Source: Cellulosimicrobium cellulans (GTDB lineage Bacteria > Actinomycetota > Actinomycetes > Actinomycetales > Cellulomonadaceae). Taken from it: a stretch of DNA of 64,000 nucleotides. This document shows positions 43,222 through 53,751 of this stretch, in pieces. The DNA lies in contig NZ_BJNZ01000006.1 of the NCBI RefSeq assembly GCF_006539945.1, positions 1-64,000 on the forward strand. Direction: 5' to 3'. Every line of letters starts with the position of its first letter. The stretch's first letter is position 1. The notes beneath the pieces were generated by a model that did not search any database, was not told the DNA's origin, and was given only the letters and a program-made list of their open reading frames with translations. A program made the translations under genes and the position numbers.

Positions 43222-46200
43222 ATGACGAACGGGCGGGCGACGCAGGTGACACGGGGGACGCGAGCACGGGCCGCGCGGCGTTCGAGACGCCTGCGTCGCG
43301 CCTGGGCGGCCCTCGGGACGTTCCTCCTCGCGCTGCCACTGGTCCTCGTGCCCGCCGTGCCGGCCTCGGCCGCCACGTGGAGCATCAGCAAGGAGGCGAC
43401 CACCCCCGGCCCGTACAGCCCGGGGCAGCTCGTCACGTACGAGGTGCAGATCTCGTGCTCCGACCCGAGCACCGCGTGCCAGAACACGGTCTTCACCGAC
43501 GACCTGCCGGACGGGCTCCAGCTCGTCTCGGCCGAGATCATCAGCCAGCCGAGCGGGACCGCAGGCGACCTCACGGTCGACACCGACGGCGACGTCGTCA
43601 CGGCCACCTGGCCCTCGTTCACGAACGGCGAGCAGGCGACGATCGACATCACGGTGCAGATCGACCCCGATCTGCCGTTCAGCGCCGACGGCGTGCCGAT
43701 CGTCAACACCGCGTCGGTCGTCGCGGACAACGCCCCGCAGAACACCGCCGACGAGTCGATCACGCCCGAGGTCGAGCTCGTCCTGGACTCCGAGACGACG
43801 AAGACGATCGCGCCCGAGGGAGCGCTCGCCGTCCCGGGGACGCCTGCCACCATGACGATCGGCGCGACGAACACGTCGAACGACCCGGTCGACACGCTCG
43901 TGATCCAGGACCCGGTCGACCCGAGCGCGGACCCGAACCCGTTCACGTACCTCGAGTACGTGAGCACGGGGGACGTCACGCTGCCGCCGAACGCGACCAC
44001 GGTCACCGAGGAGTACTGGGACGGGGACTCGTGGGAGCCGCTCGACGACACCGTCGACCCGGCGACGGTCCAGGGCGTGCGGTACACGTTCAGCGGGGAC
44101 ATCCAGCCTGGCGCCTCGGCGAGCATCCCGGTGAACGTCCAGCAGTCCGACGCGGTCACCGGGCTCACCGACCCCACGACGATCACCAACGACACGTCGT
44201 CGTACGTGACCCACGCCCAGGGCGAGTCCGACCCGACGACCGCGGACGACACGTACGTCGTCACGCCGCCGAACAACAGCGTGACCGCCTCCAAGAGCTT
44301 CGACCCCGCGACGGTGAGCGCCGGCGACCCGACGACGGTGACCCTCGGCGCGACGAACACGGGCACGGCCGTCGATACGTTGACCATCAGCGAGCCCGCG
44401 CCCGGCACTCCGAGCCCGTTCGAGGGCGACGACCCGCTGACCTTCACCGGGTTCGGGCCCACGGGCGACGGCACGGGCGTGCAGTGGCCGATCGGGGCGA
44501 CCGGCGCGAGCGTGACGTTCACGTGCGCCGACGGCTCGACGCCCGAGGTCGACGCCTCCGCGCCCAACACGCTGCCCAACCCGCCCGACGACTGCGTCGT
44601 CGTCGGCTTCACGGTCGTCTTCACGGGCGACCTGCCCAACGGCGCGGCGGCGTCGATCCCGTTCACGGCCGACACGGACCCCGACCAGGAGGCCGACGAC
44701 GTCACGCACCCCAACACCGTCGAGGCGACGGTGCCGAGCGCGGACCCGGCCGACTCCACCGCGAACCTGGTGACGCTCGTCGACCGGCTCGCGACGCAGA
44801 CGGACAAGCTGATCTCGCCCTCGGAGATCCCCGCGATCCCCGGGCAGAGCGTCATCGTCCAGCTCCCGACCACGCTCCTCCCGTTCGGTCCCGACGGCTC
44901 GACGACGAACGCGGACCAGGTGGTCGTCCAGGACCCGACCGACCCCGCGAACCCCGGCGACTTCTGGGACCACTTCGAGGCCTCGTCGGTGCGCTCCACC
45001 GACGTCCCGGCCGGCTCGACGCTCACCGTCAACTACTGGGACGGCTCCGCGTGGGTCGAGGCCCCGGACTGCGGCAGCCCGGTCGCCGGAGCCGCGACGG
45101 TGAGCTGTGACCTGCCCGAGGACGCGCAAGGCGTGCAGTTCGTGTACGACTCGACGAGCGGCGGCTTCCCGCCGGGGACGAGCTTCCAGCCGAACTTCGT
45201 CGCGGACTTCACCGGACCCACCGGCTGGGACGAGCCGCTCACGAACTGCGGCGGCTCCAGCGCGTCGTCGGGCTCGGTGTCCCCGACCGAGCCCGCCGAG
45301 GGGTGCGCGTCGGTCGACCCGTACCCCGTCGACGGCACGGGCGACCTCGACTTCATCCAGAAGTCGTTCCTCGGCGATGCCCCGGTGAGCGTCCTCGCCC
45401 GCTCCGACGACCAGGTGACAGCGCAGATCACGTGGTCGACCAACGGGTTCTCCGGGGTCGACCCGATGGTGATCTCGGACATCGCCGACCCGGAGACGAC
45501 GGCCGTCGCCGACTCGTTCTACGACGCGTTCGACCTCGTCCGCATCGAGGCGATCGACGGCTCGGTCGACCCGCTCATCACGTACGACGCGATCGTCGGG
45601 GTCGAGCTGTACGACGGCGCGACCTGGACCCAGGCGACGAACGCCACGTGCACGACAGCGACGCCGTGCGCCGGGGGCATGCCCGCCGTCGACCTCACGG
45701 CGGACGAGCAGGCGTCCACGACGTCGGTCCGGCTCGTCTACACGGAGAGCCCGGACCGTGGCACGAGCGACCCGCTCGCCCCGCAGCCGGGGGACGGGGT
45801 CGCTCGCTCGACGCTGGCGGACGGGCGCCACCTCGACCTCACGTTCGAGGTGCGGGACTACAAGCGCTCCGACCCCTCGGTGCCCGTGCTCGGCTCGACC
45901 AACGGGACCCTGTACAACACGGCCGACCCCGGCCTGGTCGACGACACCGCGCGGGCGACGGGCACGTTCGACGGCACCGACTACACGGACACCGACGACG
46001 ACGCCGTCCTCATCATCGACCAGCCGCTCAACGTGACCGTCGCCAAGGACTGGACGGGCGGGCCCATCTCGGTCCCTCCGACCGGCACCCCGGCCGAGTT
46101 CTACCCGACGACGGACGTGGTGGTCACCGCGACGAACGCGTCCGCCGCGAAGGTGGACCAGCTCCGCATCGTGGAGCCGGGAGCCGTCGACTCGAACGAC

Positions 46201-49200
46201 GTGCAGACCGCCGCGGGGACGAAGCCCTTCGACGCGTTCACCCTGCGGGCGATCTCCATCACGTCGCCCGACGGCGCGACGAGCACGACCGTCCTGCTGA
46301 CGAACGCGGCGGGGGAGGTCGGGACCTTCACCGAGGCCGAGGCGGAGGCGCTGACGGTCGGAGAGCTGGCCGGGGTCGTGGGCGTGGTCGTCGAGTTCGA
46401 CGGCCTCGTCGAGCCCGCGGCGAGCGGGACGCTCGACCTCACGCTCCAGCTCCGCGAGCTCGACCGGTACACGGGTGCGCCCGTGACCGTCGCGGGCTAC
46501 AGCCCTGTGCCGAACGGCGCCGTCGCCACGATCAGCGACCCGGGCGGCGTCCCGGGCCAGGACGACCGCCACGCGTACGACGACGCCGAGATGGTGCTGC
46601 AGGACGCGGCCATCGACATCGCCGTGGGCAAGTCGTTCAGCCCCGACACGATCGTCGAGCCCGGGACGGGCCCGGTGACGATGACGATCTCCGGTCAGCC
46701 GCTCGGCCCGTCGCGCAGCGTCGAGATGGTGCTCACCGACGACGACCCCCAGTTCTGGAACCAGTACGACTTCGTCGGGTTCGCGGGGGCGAGCCTCGTC
46801 CCGCCGATCCAGCAGGTGCGGGTCGACGCGTTCGTCGGCGGCACGTTCTCCGGCGACCCCGGCTCGCCCGACCCGGTGACGGTGACCGGGGGTGGCTGGG
46901 TGCTCGGCCAGGAGCAGGCCTTCTTCGCGCTCCCGGACACCGTCGACCCTGCCGACGTGCAGGGTCTGCGGTTCACGTTCAGCCGCACCGACGGCTCGAT
47001 CTGGGAGAACCCGGCGACCCCGCTCCAGCCCGTCCCGATGTCGGTGGAGCGACGGGAGGAGATGCGCTCCGGGGGACCGGTGCTCCCGGACCTCGCGGCG
47101 AACCCGCCCGGTCCGGGCGAGACCGCCCCGGGAGTGGCGAGCAACTCGGTGCAGGGCACGACGACGGGCGCCGACCTCGTCGTCGACCCCGGGACCGGCG
47201 AGCTGGTCCCGGTGAGCGCCGACGGCTCGGCGGACGCGTCGATCCTTTACGAGCACGCCACGAACGGGGTGCAGATCGTCAAGGACTTCGACGGCGTCGC
47301 GTCCGGCAGCCTCAAGCCGCCGAACGCGGTGATCCCGATGAACATCGCGATCACGAACACGGGCGACCGGCCGATCGTCGACCCCGTCGTGGTCGACGAT
47401 CCGATGCCCGCGGACGCGCTGGGCCCGCAGCTCACGCTGGCCGACGCGGCGCAGCCGTTCGTGTACGCGCTGAGCGGGGCGGACCCCGACCCGACGACGC
47501 CCGACCTGCCGACCGACGCGACCCAGGTCACGGTCGACCAGGCGGGGAACATCGAGAGCCTGCGGTTCTCGTTCCCTGACGGCTCGGTGCTGGAGCCCGA
47601 CCAGACGTACACGATCACGGTGCTCGTGAAGTTCCGCGTCGGGATCGCGCCGAACACGCTCGTCGCCAACACGGCCGGCGTGATCGGCGACCGCCCGTGG
47701 GACGAGTGCGTGACGCGGCTGGACGAGGAGACGGGTGCGTGCGAGGCGGACGCCGACGTGCGTCCCACCGAGACTGCCGTCATCGCCCAGTCGAAGTTCG
47801 TCAAGGCGACGGACGACGACGAGCTCGACGTCTTCGTGGACCCGGACTACACGGGCGCACCCGTCGTGTGCCAGCCCAACGCCGCCGGCTTCTACTCCTA
47901 CCCGTGCGTCCCCGTCATCGCCCCCGGGCACGACGAGACCTGGCGCGTGCGGATCGACAACGTCGGCAACAACCCGTTCACCAAGGTGGTGGGGTACGAC
48001 CGGTTCCCGACCCCGGGCGACGCGGGCTCGTACGACACGTCGCCGCGCGGGTCGGCCTGGGCGCCGGTCCTCTCCGCCGACCCGCCCCCGGCGCTCGTGA
48101 ACGCGCCGCCGGGGACGCAGGTGCAGTTCTCCTTCACGACCGCGGACGACCTCTGCGGCGACGACATCGAGGACCCGCTCGACGAGCCGATCTGCCCGAC
48201 GGACCCCGCGACCGGGTGGGCGCCGTTCGTGCCGGGCCTGCCGGCGTCGCTCCTCGAGGAGATCACCGCGATCAAGTTCGTCCTCACGTTCCCCGAGGAC
48301 GAGCCGTTCGAGCCGGGCGAGTTCGTGGCGATCGAGGCGACGTCGACGACGCCGCCGGAGGTCCCCGAGGCGGGTGACCGGTCGATCGCGTGGAACTCCG
48401 CCGCGGTGTCCGCGGCCTACCAGCGGTCGGACGGCACCATGCACAGCCTCCTGCCGACCGAGGGCCAGAAGGTGGGCGTCGCGACGGCGTCCGGGCCGCT
48501 CGAGGTGAACAAGATCGTCACCGGCGAGGGGGCCCAGCACGCGCCCGACTCGTTCTCGATGTTCGTGCAGTGCACCTCAGCCGTCGGGTCGTGGCTCGAG
48601 ACGCAGCTGGACCCGATCCCGATCACGGTCGTCCCCGGGACACCGACGGTCGTGCCGAACCTTCCGTACGGTGCCGAGTGCACGATCACCGAGGACGGGA
48701 CCAACGGGGAGACCGAGCTGATCGTCGGCACCGTGACGATCGACAGCGAGGACCCGGAGGATCCCGTCTCGATCACCGCGACCAACGTCTACGCGCTGTC
48801 GAGCATCGAGATCTCGAAGGAGGTCGTCACCGACGCGGTGGACCAGGACGGGAACCCGGTGCCGTTCGGCCCGTTCGCCGTCGACGTCGCGTGCACGTTC
48901 CTCGGCGAGGACGTCTACGCCGAGGGCTACGACGCCGAGAACCCGATGACCGACCTCCCGATCGAGGACGGGGAGACGATCGAGCTCACGGGCCTGCCCG
49001 TCGGCTCCGTCTGCACCGTCACCGAGTCGGGCACCGGCAACGCGTCGTCGGTGACGATCACCGTCGACCAGGGCCTGCCGGGCCATCCCGTGACGACCGA
49101 CGGTCCGACGACGGACGTCACCCTCACCCCCGACGTGCTCGGCACGAGCACGAACGACGTCACGCTGACCAACACCTACGACGTCGGCGCGATCGGTCTC

Positions 49201-51132
49201 CAGAAGGTGGTCGACGGCGAGGGCGGGCCCGCGTACGGGCAGGGCCCGTTCACCATCACCGTCGTGTGCACGTACGACGACGACGGCGACGGGCCGGGCG
49301 AGCCGCGCACGGTCTACGACAGCCAGGTCGTGCTGGGCGGCGCCGGGCCGCTCGACGCGCAGATCGCGAACCTGCCCACGGGCGCGGTGTGCGACATCGA
49401 GGAGGTCGACGACGCCGGGGCGACCGGCTCCGTCGTCGTCCCCGACTCCGTCACGGTCGGCAGCGGGGACGTCGCGAACGTGGTCGTCACCAACACGTTC
49501 GACGTCGGCTCGATCCAGGTCGACAAGGAGCTCGCCGGGCTCGGCGCGCTCTACGGTCCTGGGCCGTTCGAGTTCACGCTCGAGTGCGTCTACCGGGACG
49601 CCGCCCTGACCATCCCGGGCGGCGCCACGCGGGTGGTCGACGGCGGGGAGAGCGTGGTCTACGACGGACTGCCGGTCGGGTCGTTCTGTTCCGTCACCGA
49701 GACGGACGCTTTCGGGGCGTCGTCCGTGACCATCACGGTCGACGACGGAGAACCGGTGACCTTCGACCCGGTGGATCCGGAGGCGCCTCCGTCAGCGGAG
49801 GGGATCACGGTCCCACCGGCGGGTGGGGGAGAGCCGACGACCGTGACGGTGACCGTCGAGAACACGTTCACCACGGCACCGCTCGTCGTGCGCAAGGTCG
49901 TCGACGGTGACGCCGCGGGCTTCGCGCCCCCGATGCCGGACCTGCCGCCGCTGCCCGAGGTGCCCGACGGCCCCGTCGACCCGGAGACGCTGCTGGAGCT
50001 GCTGGAGCAGCTCGAGGAGTACCTGGCGGCGGTACCGTTCGACGAGTTCCCCTACGCGGTGACGTTGGAGTGCACCACGTCCCAGGGCGCGCCGGTGACC
50101 TTCATCCCGGGCGGCCCCGACCGGCGGTTCGGGCCCGGCTTCCCCGCGCTCTACTTCGGGCTCCAGGACGGTGACACCTGCACCGTGACGGAGACGGAGA
50201 CCGGCGGCGCGACCGGGGTGGCCTACGCGCCGAACCCCGTGGTCATCACGGGGACGTCGAGCGCCCTCGACCCGGTCGAGGCGGTCGTGACCAACACCTA
50301 CGCCGCCGGGTCGCTCGAGGTCGAGAAGGTCGTGGCCGGCGACGGCGCCGAGGCGTTCGGCACCGGGCCGTTCACGGTGAGCGCGGCGTGCACCTTCCTG
50401 GGCGAGCCCATCGAGGTGCCCGGGGGCGCGGACCGCACGATCTCCGGTGGCGAGGTCGCCGTCTACGACGGCCTGCCCGTCGGCGCGGAGTGCGTCGTCA
50501 CGGAGACGGCGACCGGCGGGGCCGCGTCGACGACGATCTCCGCGTCGGTCGAGGGCGGCGAGCCCGGTGCCGCCACGATCGGTCCCGACCCCGCCCGGGT
50601 GACGGTGACCAACACGTTCGACGTCGGGCAGGTCGTCGTCACCAAGGTCCTCGCCGGGTCGGGCGCGTCGCAGCACCGCGGCGACGAGTTCGTCGTCACG
50701 CTCGCGTGCACGTGGGACGTCGACGGCGTCACGACGGAGGTCGTGGTCCCGGGCGGCGCCGAGCGGACCCTCTCGGCGGACGACGACTGGACCGCCGTCT
50801 ACGAGCTGGTCCCCCAGGGGGCCGAGTGCACGCTCGCGGAGACCGACGCGGGCGACGCCGTGGCCGTGACGCTCGCCGTCGCGGGGACCGACGTGACCGT
50901 CGACCCCGACGACAGGACGCCGACGTCCGACGCGTTCACCGTCCCGACGGGCGGCGCCGCCGAGGTCGACGCGACCGTGACCAACGCGTTCCGCGCCGAC
51001 GGCGGGGGCAGCCTCCCGCCGACCGGCGCGAGCGTCGGTGCGCTCGCGGTGCTCGCGATCCTGCTCACGGGTACCGGCGCACTGCTGGCCGACGCCCGGC
51101 GGCGTGGAACCCGGACCCCGGGCCGTGCCTGA
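43222..51132 (+). CDS. Giant LPxTG-anchored surface protein with DUF5979 repeats
   Basis: A 2636-residue secreted protein. The signal peptide has a very arginine-rich n-region and ends near VPASAAT (about residue 51). Residues 52 to about 1755 are successive beta-sandwich modules of the DUF11/isopeptide type (TDDLPDGLQLVSAEI, NTSNDPVDTLVIQDP and similar blocks), acidic and threonine-rich. Residues about 1757-2590 hold seven DUF5979 repeats, each starting like LEVEKVVAGDGA and ending VTNTFDVG. The cell-wall sorting signal is LPPTG (2598-2602), a hydrophobic helix and RRRGTR. DUF5979 modules resemble pilin-like Cna-B folds. An adhesin or stalk role is inferred; no sortase gene lies in this window. 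Confidence 0.92.
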   Translation: MTNGRATQVTRGTRARAARRSRRLRRAWAALGTFLLALPLVLVPAVPASAATWSISKEATTPGPYSPGQLVTYEVQISCSDPSTACQNTVFTDDLPDGLQLVSAEIISQPSGTAGDLTVDTDGDVVTATWPSFTNGEQATIDITVQIDPDLPFSADGVPIVNTASVVADNAPQNTADESITPEVELVLDSETTKTIAPEGALAVPGTPATMTIGATNTSNDPVDTLVIQDPVDPSADPNPFTYLEYVSTGDVTLPPNATTVTEEYWDGDSWEPLDDTVDPATVQGVRYTFSGDIQPGASASIPVNVQQSDAVTGLTDPTTITNDTSSYVTHAQGESDPTTADDTYVVTPPNNSVTASKSFDPATVSAGDPTTVTLGATNTGTAVDTLTISEPAPGTPSPFEGDDPLTFTGFGPTGDGTGVQWPIGATGASVTFTCADGSTPEVDASAPNTLPNPPDDCVVVGFTVVFTGDLPNGAAASIPFTADTDPDQEADDVTHPNTVEATVPSADPADSTANLVTLVDRLATQTDKLISPSEIPAIPGQSVIVQLPTTLLPFGPDGSTTNADQVVVQDPTDPANPGDFWDHFEASSVRSTDVPAGSTLTVNYWDGSAWVEAPDCGSPVAGAATVSCDLPEDAQGVQFVYDSTSGGFPPGTSFQPNFVADFTGPTGWDEPLTNCGGSSASSGSVSPTEPAEGCASVDPYPVDGTGDLDFIQKSFLGDAPVSVLARSDDQVTAQITWSTNGFSGVDPMVISDIADPETTAVADSFYDAFDLVRIEAIDGSVDPLITYDAIVGVELYDGATWTQATNATCTTATPCAGGMPAVDLTADEQASTTSVRLVYTESPDRGTSDPLAPQPGDGVARSTLADGRHLDLTFEVRDYKRSDPSVPVLGSTNGTLYNTADPGLVDDTARATGTFDGTDYTDTDDDAVLIIDQPLNVTVAKDWTGGPISVPPTGTPAEFYPTTDVVVTATNASAAKVDQLRIVEPGAVDSNDVQTAAGTKPFDAFTLRAISITSPDGATSTTVLLTNAAGEVGTFTEAEAEALTVGELAGVVGVVVEFDGLVEPAASGTLDLTLQLRELDRYTGAPVTVAGYSPVPNGAVATISDPGGVPGQDDRHAYDDAEMVLQDAAIDIAVGKSFSPDTIVEPGTGPVTMTISGQPLGPSRSVEMVLTDDDPQFWNQYDFVGFAGASLVPPIQQVRVDAFVGGTFSGDPGSPDPVTVTGGGWVLGQEQAFFALPDTVDPADVQGLRFTFSRTDGSIWENPATPLQPVPMSVERREEMRSGGPVLPDLAANPPGPGETAPGVASNSVQGTTTGADLVVDPGTGELVPVSADGSADASILYEHATNGVQIVKDFDGVASGSLKPPNAVIPMNIAITNTGDRPIVDPVVVDDPMPADALGPQLTLADAAQPFVYALSGADPDPTTPDLPTDATQVTVDQAGNIESLRFSFPDGSVLEPDQTYTITVLVKFRVGIAPNTLVANTAGVIGDRPWDECVTRLDEETGACEADADVRPTETAVIAQSKFVKATDDDELDVFVDPDYTGAPVVCQPNAAGFYSYPCVPVIAPGHDETWRVRIDNVGNNPFTKVVGYDRFPTPGDAGSYDTSPRGSAWAPVLSADPPPALVNAPPGTQVQFSFTTADDLCGDDIEDPLDEPICPTDPATGWAPFVPGLPASLLEEITAIKFVLTFPEDEPFEPGEFVAIEATSTTPPEVPEAGDRSIAWNSAAVSAAYQRSDGTMHSLLPTEGQKVGVATASGPLEVNKIVTGEGAQHAPDSFSMFVQCTSAVGSWLETQLDPIPITVVPGTPTVVPNLPYGAECTITEDGTNGETELIVGTVTIDSEDPEDPVSITATNVYALSSIEISKEVVTDAVDQDGNPVPFGPFAVDVACTFLGEDVYAEGYDAENPMTDLPIEDGETIELTGLPVGSVCTVTESGTGNASSVTITVDQGLPGHPVTTDGPTTDVTLTPDVLGTSTNDVTLTNTYDVGAIGLQKVVDGEGGPAYGQGPFTITVVCTYDDDGDGPGEPRTVYDSQVVLGGAGPLDAQIANLPTGAVCDIEEVDDAGATGSVVVPDSVTVGSGDVANVVVTNTFDVGSIQVDKELAGLGALYGPGPFEFTLECVYRDAALTIPGGATRVVDGGESVVYDGLPVGSFCSVTETDAFGASSVTITVDDGEPVTFDPVDPEAPPSAEGITVPPAGGGEPTTVTVTVENTFTTAPLVVRKVVDGDAAGFAPPMPDLPPLPEVPDGPVDPETLLELLEQLEEYLAAVPFDEFPYAVTLECTTSQGAPVTFIPGGPDRRFGPGFPALYFGLQDGDTCTVTETETGGATGVAYAPNPVVITGTSSALDPVEAVVTNTYAAGSLEVEKVVAGDGAEAFGTGPFTVSAACTFLGEPIEVPGGADRTISGGEVAVYDGLPVGAECVVTETATGGAASTTISASVEGGEPGAATIGPDPARVTVTNTFDVGQVVVTKVLAGSGASQHRGDEFVVTLACTWDVDGVTTEVVVPGGAERTLSADDDWTAVYELVPQGAECTLAETDAGDAVAVTLAVAGTDVTVDPDDRTPTSDAFTVPTGGAAEVDATVTNAFRADGGGSLPPTGASVGALAVLAILLTGTGALLADARRRGTRTPGRA

Positions 51133-51149
51133 CACGCCCTGGGTCAGGC
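51127..51149 (+). terminator. Candidate terminator of the surface protein gene
   Basis: GCCTGAC and GTCAGGC (51127-51133, 51143-51149) pair perfectly across 9 nt; the first arm overlaps the stop codon. Confidence 0.5.
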
Positions 51150-51195
51150 CGCGCCTGCGGTTGCGGAACCTGACCGGGGGCGGGACCGTTACCGC

Positions 51196-51615
51196 ATGAT
51201 CCGCTTCCTGCTGAGCTTCGCGATCAACGTGGTCCTCGCCGCCGTGGGCCTGCTCGTGGCCTCCAGCCTGTTCGACGGGGTCACGGTGCACGCCTCGGGC
51301 TTCGTCGTCGCGGTGCTGATCTTCGCGGTGGCGCAGGCGATCCTCGCGCCGTTCGTGTTCAACGTGGCGCGCAAGTACGCGTCGGCGATCCTGGGCGGGA
51401 TCGGCCTCGTGTCGACGTTCCTCGCCCTGTGGGTCGCGACGCTCATCGGGGACGGGCTCGAGATCTCGGGCGCGTCCACCTGGATCGGCGTCACGGTCGT
51501 CGTCTGGCTGATCGGGGCGCTCGGCGGCTGGTTCCTCGGCTGGCTCGTGCTCACGCGCTGGTGGGACCGCCGTCAGGAGCAGAAGCGGATCCGCGAGGCC
51601 ACGGCCAAGGGCTGA
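51196..51615 (+). CDS. Phage holin family (superfamily IV-like) membrane protein
   Basis: A 139-residue protein with four predicted helices (LLSFAINVVLAAVGLLVAS, VAVLIFAVAQAILAPFVF, ILGGIGLVSTFLALWVATLI, GVTVVVWLIGALGGWFLGW) and a basic C-terminal tail RRQEQKRIRE. This is the pattern of the chromosomal four-helix holin-like family. No phage genes are nearby, so a membrane-stress or unknown housekeeping role is more likely than lysis. Confidence 0.85.
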   Translation: MIRFLLSFAINVVLAAVGLLVASSLFDGVTVHASGFVVAVLIFAVAQAILAPFVFNVARKYASAILGGIGLVSTFLALWVATLIGDGLEISGASTWIGVTVVVWLIGALGGWFLGWLVLTRWWDRRQEQKRIREATAKG

Positions 51616-51658
51616 TCGCGACGGCCGGCCCCGACGGACCGAGGGCCAGCCGTCCGTG

Positions 51659-52288
51659 CTACCGCAGCAGCGCGTCGACGTGCTCGACGCTGTCGGGCCC
51701 GCCCCGCACGCCCTCGTGCACGACGAGCCGGGCGAGCTCGCGCAGCGGCACGTTGCGGTTGTTGGACGCGCGCTTGAGACGGGCGAACGCCTCGTCGGGG
51801 TGCACGCCGTAGGCGGCGACGACGACGCCCTTGGCCTGCTCGATCGTCCCGCGGGTCTCCGCGGCGGCGGCGATGTCGTGCCGTGCGCGCTCCTGCGCGT
51901 TGTCGGTGACGGTCCGCGTCACGTCCACGAAGTACCCGACGAGCTCGGTGACCTCGCCCGTCTCGCGGTCCCGTCGGCCCTGGCCGACGACGACGAGGAA
52001 GCGTTCGCCGCCGTGGGCGTCCATGATCCGGTGCACGCTCGAGAACGGCTCGCCGGTGAGCCGTGCCTCGTCGAGGATCTGCCGGACCCGCTCGCGGTCG
52101 TCCGGGTGCTTGTGGGCGAGCACGAGGGTGGTCGTGGGCACGACGTCGCCCGGCTCGAAGCCGTGCAGGCGGTACGTCTCGGGCGACCACCACCACACGC
52201 CCGTGCTCAGGTCCAGGCGGTACTGGCCGATCTGCTGGTGCGCGCCTCGCGCGAGTGCCTGCTCGATGGCATGGTCGTCGACGGACAT
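51659..52288 (-). CDS. PAS-ANTAR domain regulator
   Basis: A 209-residue protein. A PAS domain (about residues 18-130, with TGVWWWSPETYRLHGFEPGD) is followed by an ANTAR RNA-binding domain (about 145-205), including TRGTIEQAKGVVVAAYGVHPDEAF and ASNNRNVPLRELARLVV. ANTAR proteins bind paired hairpins in nascent RNA to prevent termination, so this is likely an antiterminator with its own sensory domain. The ATG follows CGGAGG. Its target is not evident here. Confidence 0.9.
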   Translation of the reverse strand: MSVDDHAIEQALARGAHQQIGQYRLDLSTGVWWWSPETYRLHGFEPGDVVPTTTLVLAHKHPDDRERVRQILDEARLTGEPFSSVHRIMDAHGGERFLVVVGQGRRDRETGEVTELVGYFVDVTRTVTDNAQERARHDIAAAAETRGTIEQAKGVVVAAYGVHPDEAFARLKRASNNRNVPLRELARLVVHEGVRGGPDSVEHVDALLR

Positions 52289-52476
52289 GCTGGCCTCCGG
52301 ATCTCCGGTGGATGAGGAGCCAGGTCCAGACTCGACCCTCTGACCGTACTCCACTTCTCCCGCCGGGAGTGCCGCTCGCGAGCACGGGGTGACTTCGGCG
52401 AAGTCCGGGTCGACCGCGTGGAGGGCCGGCGCGCGCACGTCCGGCACGGACGTGTCGCCGCTGAGGACGAGCGGCC

Positions 52477-53751
52477 TCAGCCGTACTCGGGCCTGCCCGC
52501 GGGGACGGCGACGCGCATCGGCGGCATCGAGCGGACGACGAGCCACAGCGGGAGGACGGCCACGCACAGCACCGGGAGCAGGTGGACGTCGCCGACGGTC
52601 ACGGCCGCCATGAACAGGGCGAGCCAGCCGTCGCGGGCCACCACCAGGACGGCTCCCAGCACGCCGGCGGCGACGGCGACCGCGGGGGGCACCGCGGGGA
52701 CGAGCCCGGTGGCCGAGAGCCCCAGGGCCACGCCGACGAAGACCGCGGGGAAGATGCGGCCTCCGCGGAAGCCGGCGCCCGCGGCGACGACGAGCGCGAC
52801 GAGCTTGACGACGGCCATGAGGAGGATCGCGGACCAGGCGAGGGTGTCGGCCTGGTCGGCGAGCTCCTTCATCTGCTCGAGGCCCTTGAAGAGGGTGAGG
52901 GGCCCGCCCAGGACGCCGAGCAGGCCCAGCACGAGGCCGCCGATCCCGAGCGCCAGCACCGGGCTGCGGAAGCGGTGGAACAGGGCGTGCACGGGCGTGA
53001 ACGCGAGCACCGCGAGGAGCGTGACCAGGGCCGCGACGGTGGCGATCACCGCCGTGCTCAGGACGTCTCCGAGGGCGGGGCCCGGGTAGTCCGGGAGCGA
53101 GATCGCGAACGTCGGGGCGCCGAACGCCGTCATGGTGACGGCGCCCGCCCCGGCAGCGCCCAGGGGGGCGAACAGCCGGTCGAACAGCGGGCCGCTCCGG
53201 TCCCCGCGCTCGGCGAAGCTCTCCGTGAGCACGAGCGCGGCGGCGACGGGCGTCGCGAACATCGCGCCGATGGTGCCGGCCATCGCGAGCGCGACCGCGC
53301 CCGTGACGGGGACGCCGAACCGCGGGCGGCACAGGAACCACGCGGCGAGCGCGACGTTGAGGGCGATGATCGGGTTCTCGGGCCCGAGGCTCACCCCTCC
53401 GGCGAGGCCCAGGACGAGCGCGAGCGCGAGACCTGGCAGGGCCCGGAGCGGGAGCGGGGCGGAGACGAGCTCCGTGGTGGCCGGGTCGACGCCGGCGTGC
53501 CCCGGCGCCCAGCGCACGGTGGCGCCCACGAGCACGCCGGTGAGGGTGAGCACGAGGACCGTCCACCAGGTGCGCGTCGTCGTGACGCCCCAGGCCTCGG
53601 GCAGCCGGTCCCACACCAGGTGCTGGATCCAGCCGGCGAGCTCCGAGAGCGCGAGGAGCGTGAGCGCGCTGACGACCCCGACGACGAGTGCCGGGACCAC
53701 GGACCGCAGGAGGCGCCTCGTCGTGAGGGCGGTAGCCGGCGTGTCGGACAC
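52477..53751 (-). CDS. ClC-type ion channel/antiporter family protein
   Basis: A 424-residue membrane protein of the voltage-gated chloride channel family with about ten helices. The anion-pathway region GLAGGVSLGPENPIIALNVAL is the position of the classical GREGP loop; here GPENP carries the glutamate. A second signature, GAGFRGGRIFPAVFVGVALG, lies near residue 310, and GTIGAMFATPVAAALVL lies between them. The start is a GTG with a weak ribosome binding site. Transport of chloride, fluoride or another anion is possible; the glutamate favours a proton-coupled exchanger, which is inference. Confidence 0.88.
   Translation of the reverse strand: MSDTPATALTTRRLLRSVVPALVVGVVSALTLLALSELAGWIQHLVWDRLPEAWGVTTTRTWWTVLVLTLTGVLVGATVRWAPGHAGVDPATTELVSAPLPLRALPGLALALVLGLAGGVSLGPENPIIALNVALAAWFLCRPRFGVPVTGAVALAMAGTIGAMFATPVAAALVLTESFAERGDRSGPLFDRLFAPLGAAGAGAVTMTAFGAPTFAISLPDYPGPALGDVLSTAVIATVAALVTLLAVLAFTPVHALFHRFRSPVLALGIGGLVLGLLGVLGGPLTLFKGLEQMKELADQADTLAWSAILLMAVVKLVALVVAAGAGFRGGRIFPAVFVGVALGLSATGLVPAVPPAVAVAAGVLGAVLVVARDGWLALFMAAVTVGDVHLLPVLCVAVLPLWLVVRSMPPMRVAVPAGRPEYG

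Noticed and set aside
43039-48540. An open frame of 1833 codons antisense to the surface protein gene
   Set aside because: It is arginine- and valine-rich with no recognisable motif and arises from the GC-rich third positions of the coding strand.
51196-51615. Prophage lysis gene
   Set aside because: The protein resembles holins, but no phage structural, lysin or integrase genes are present; chromosomal members of this family are common.
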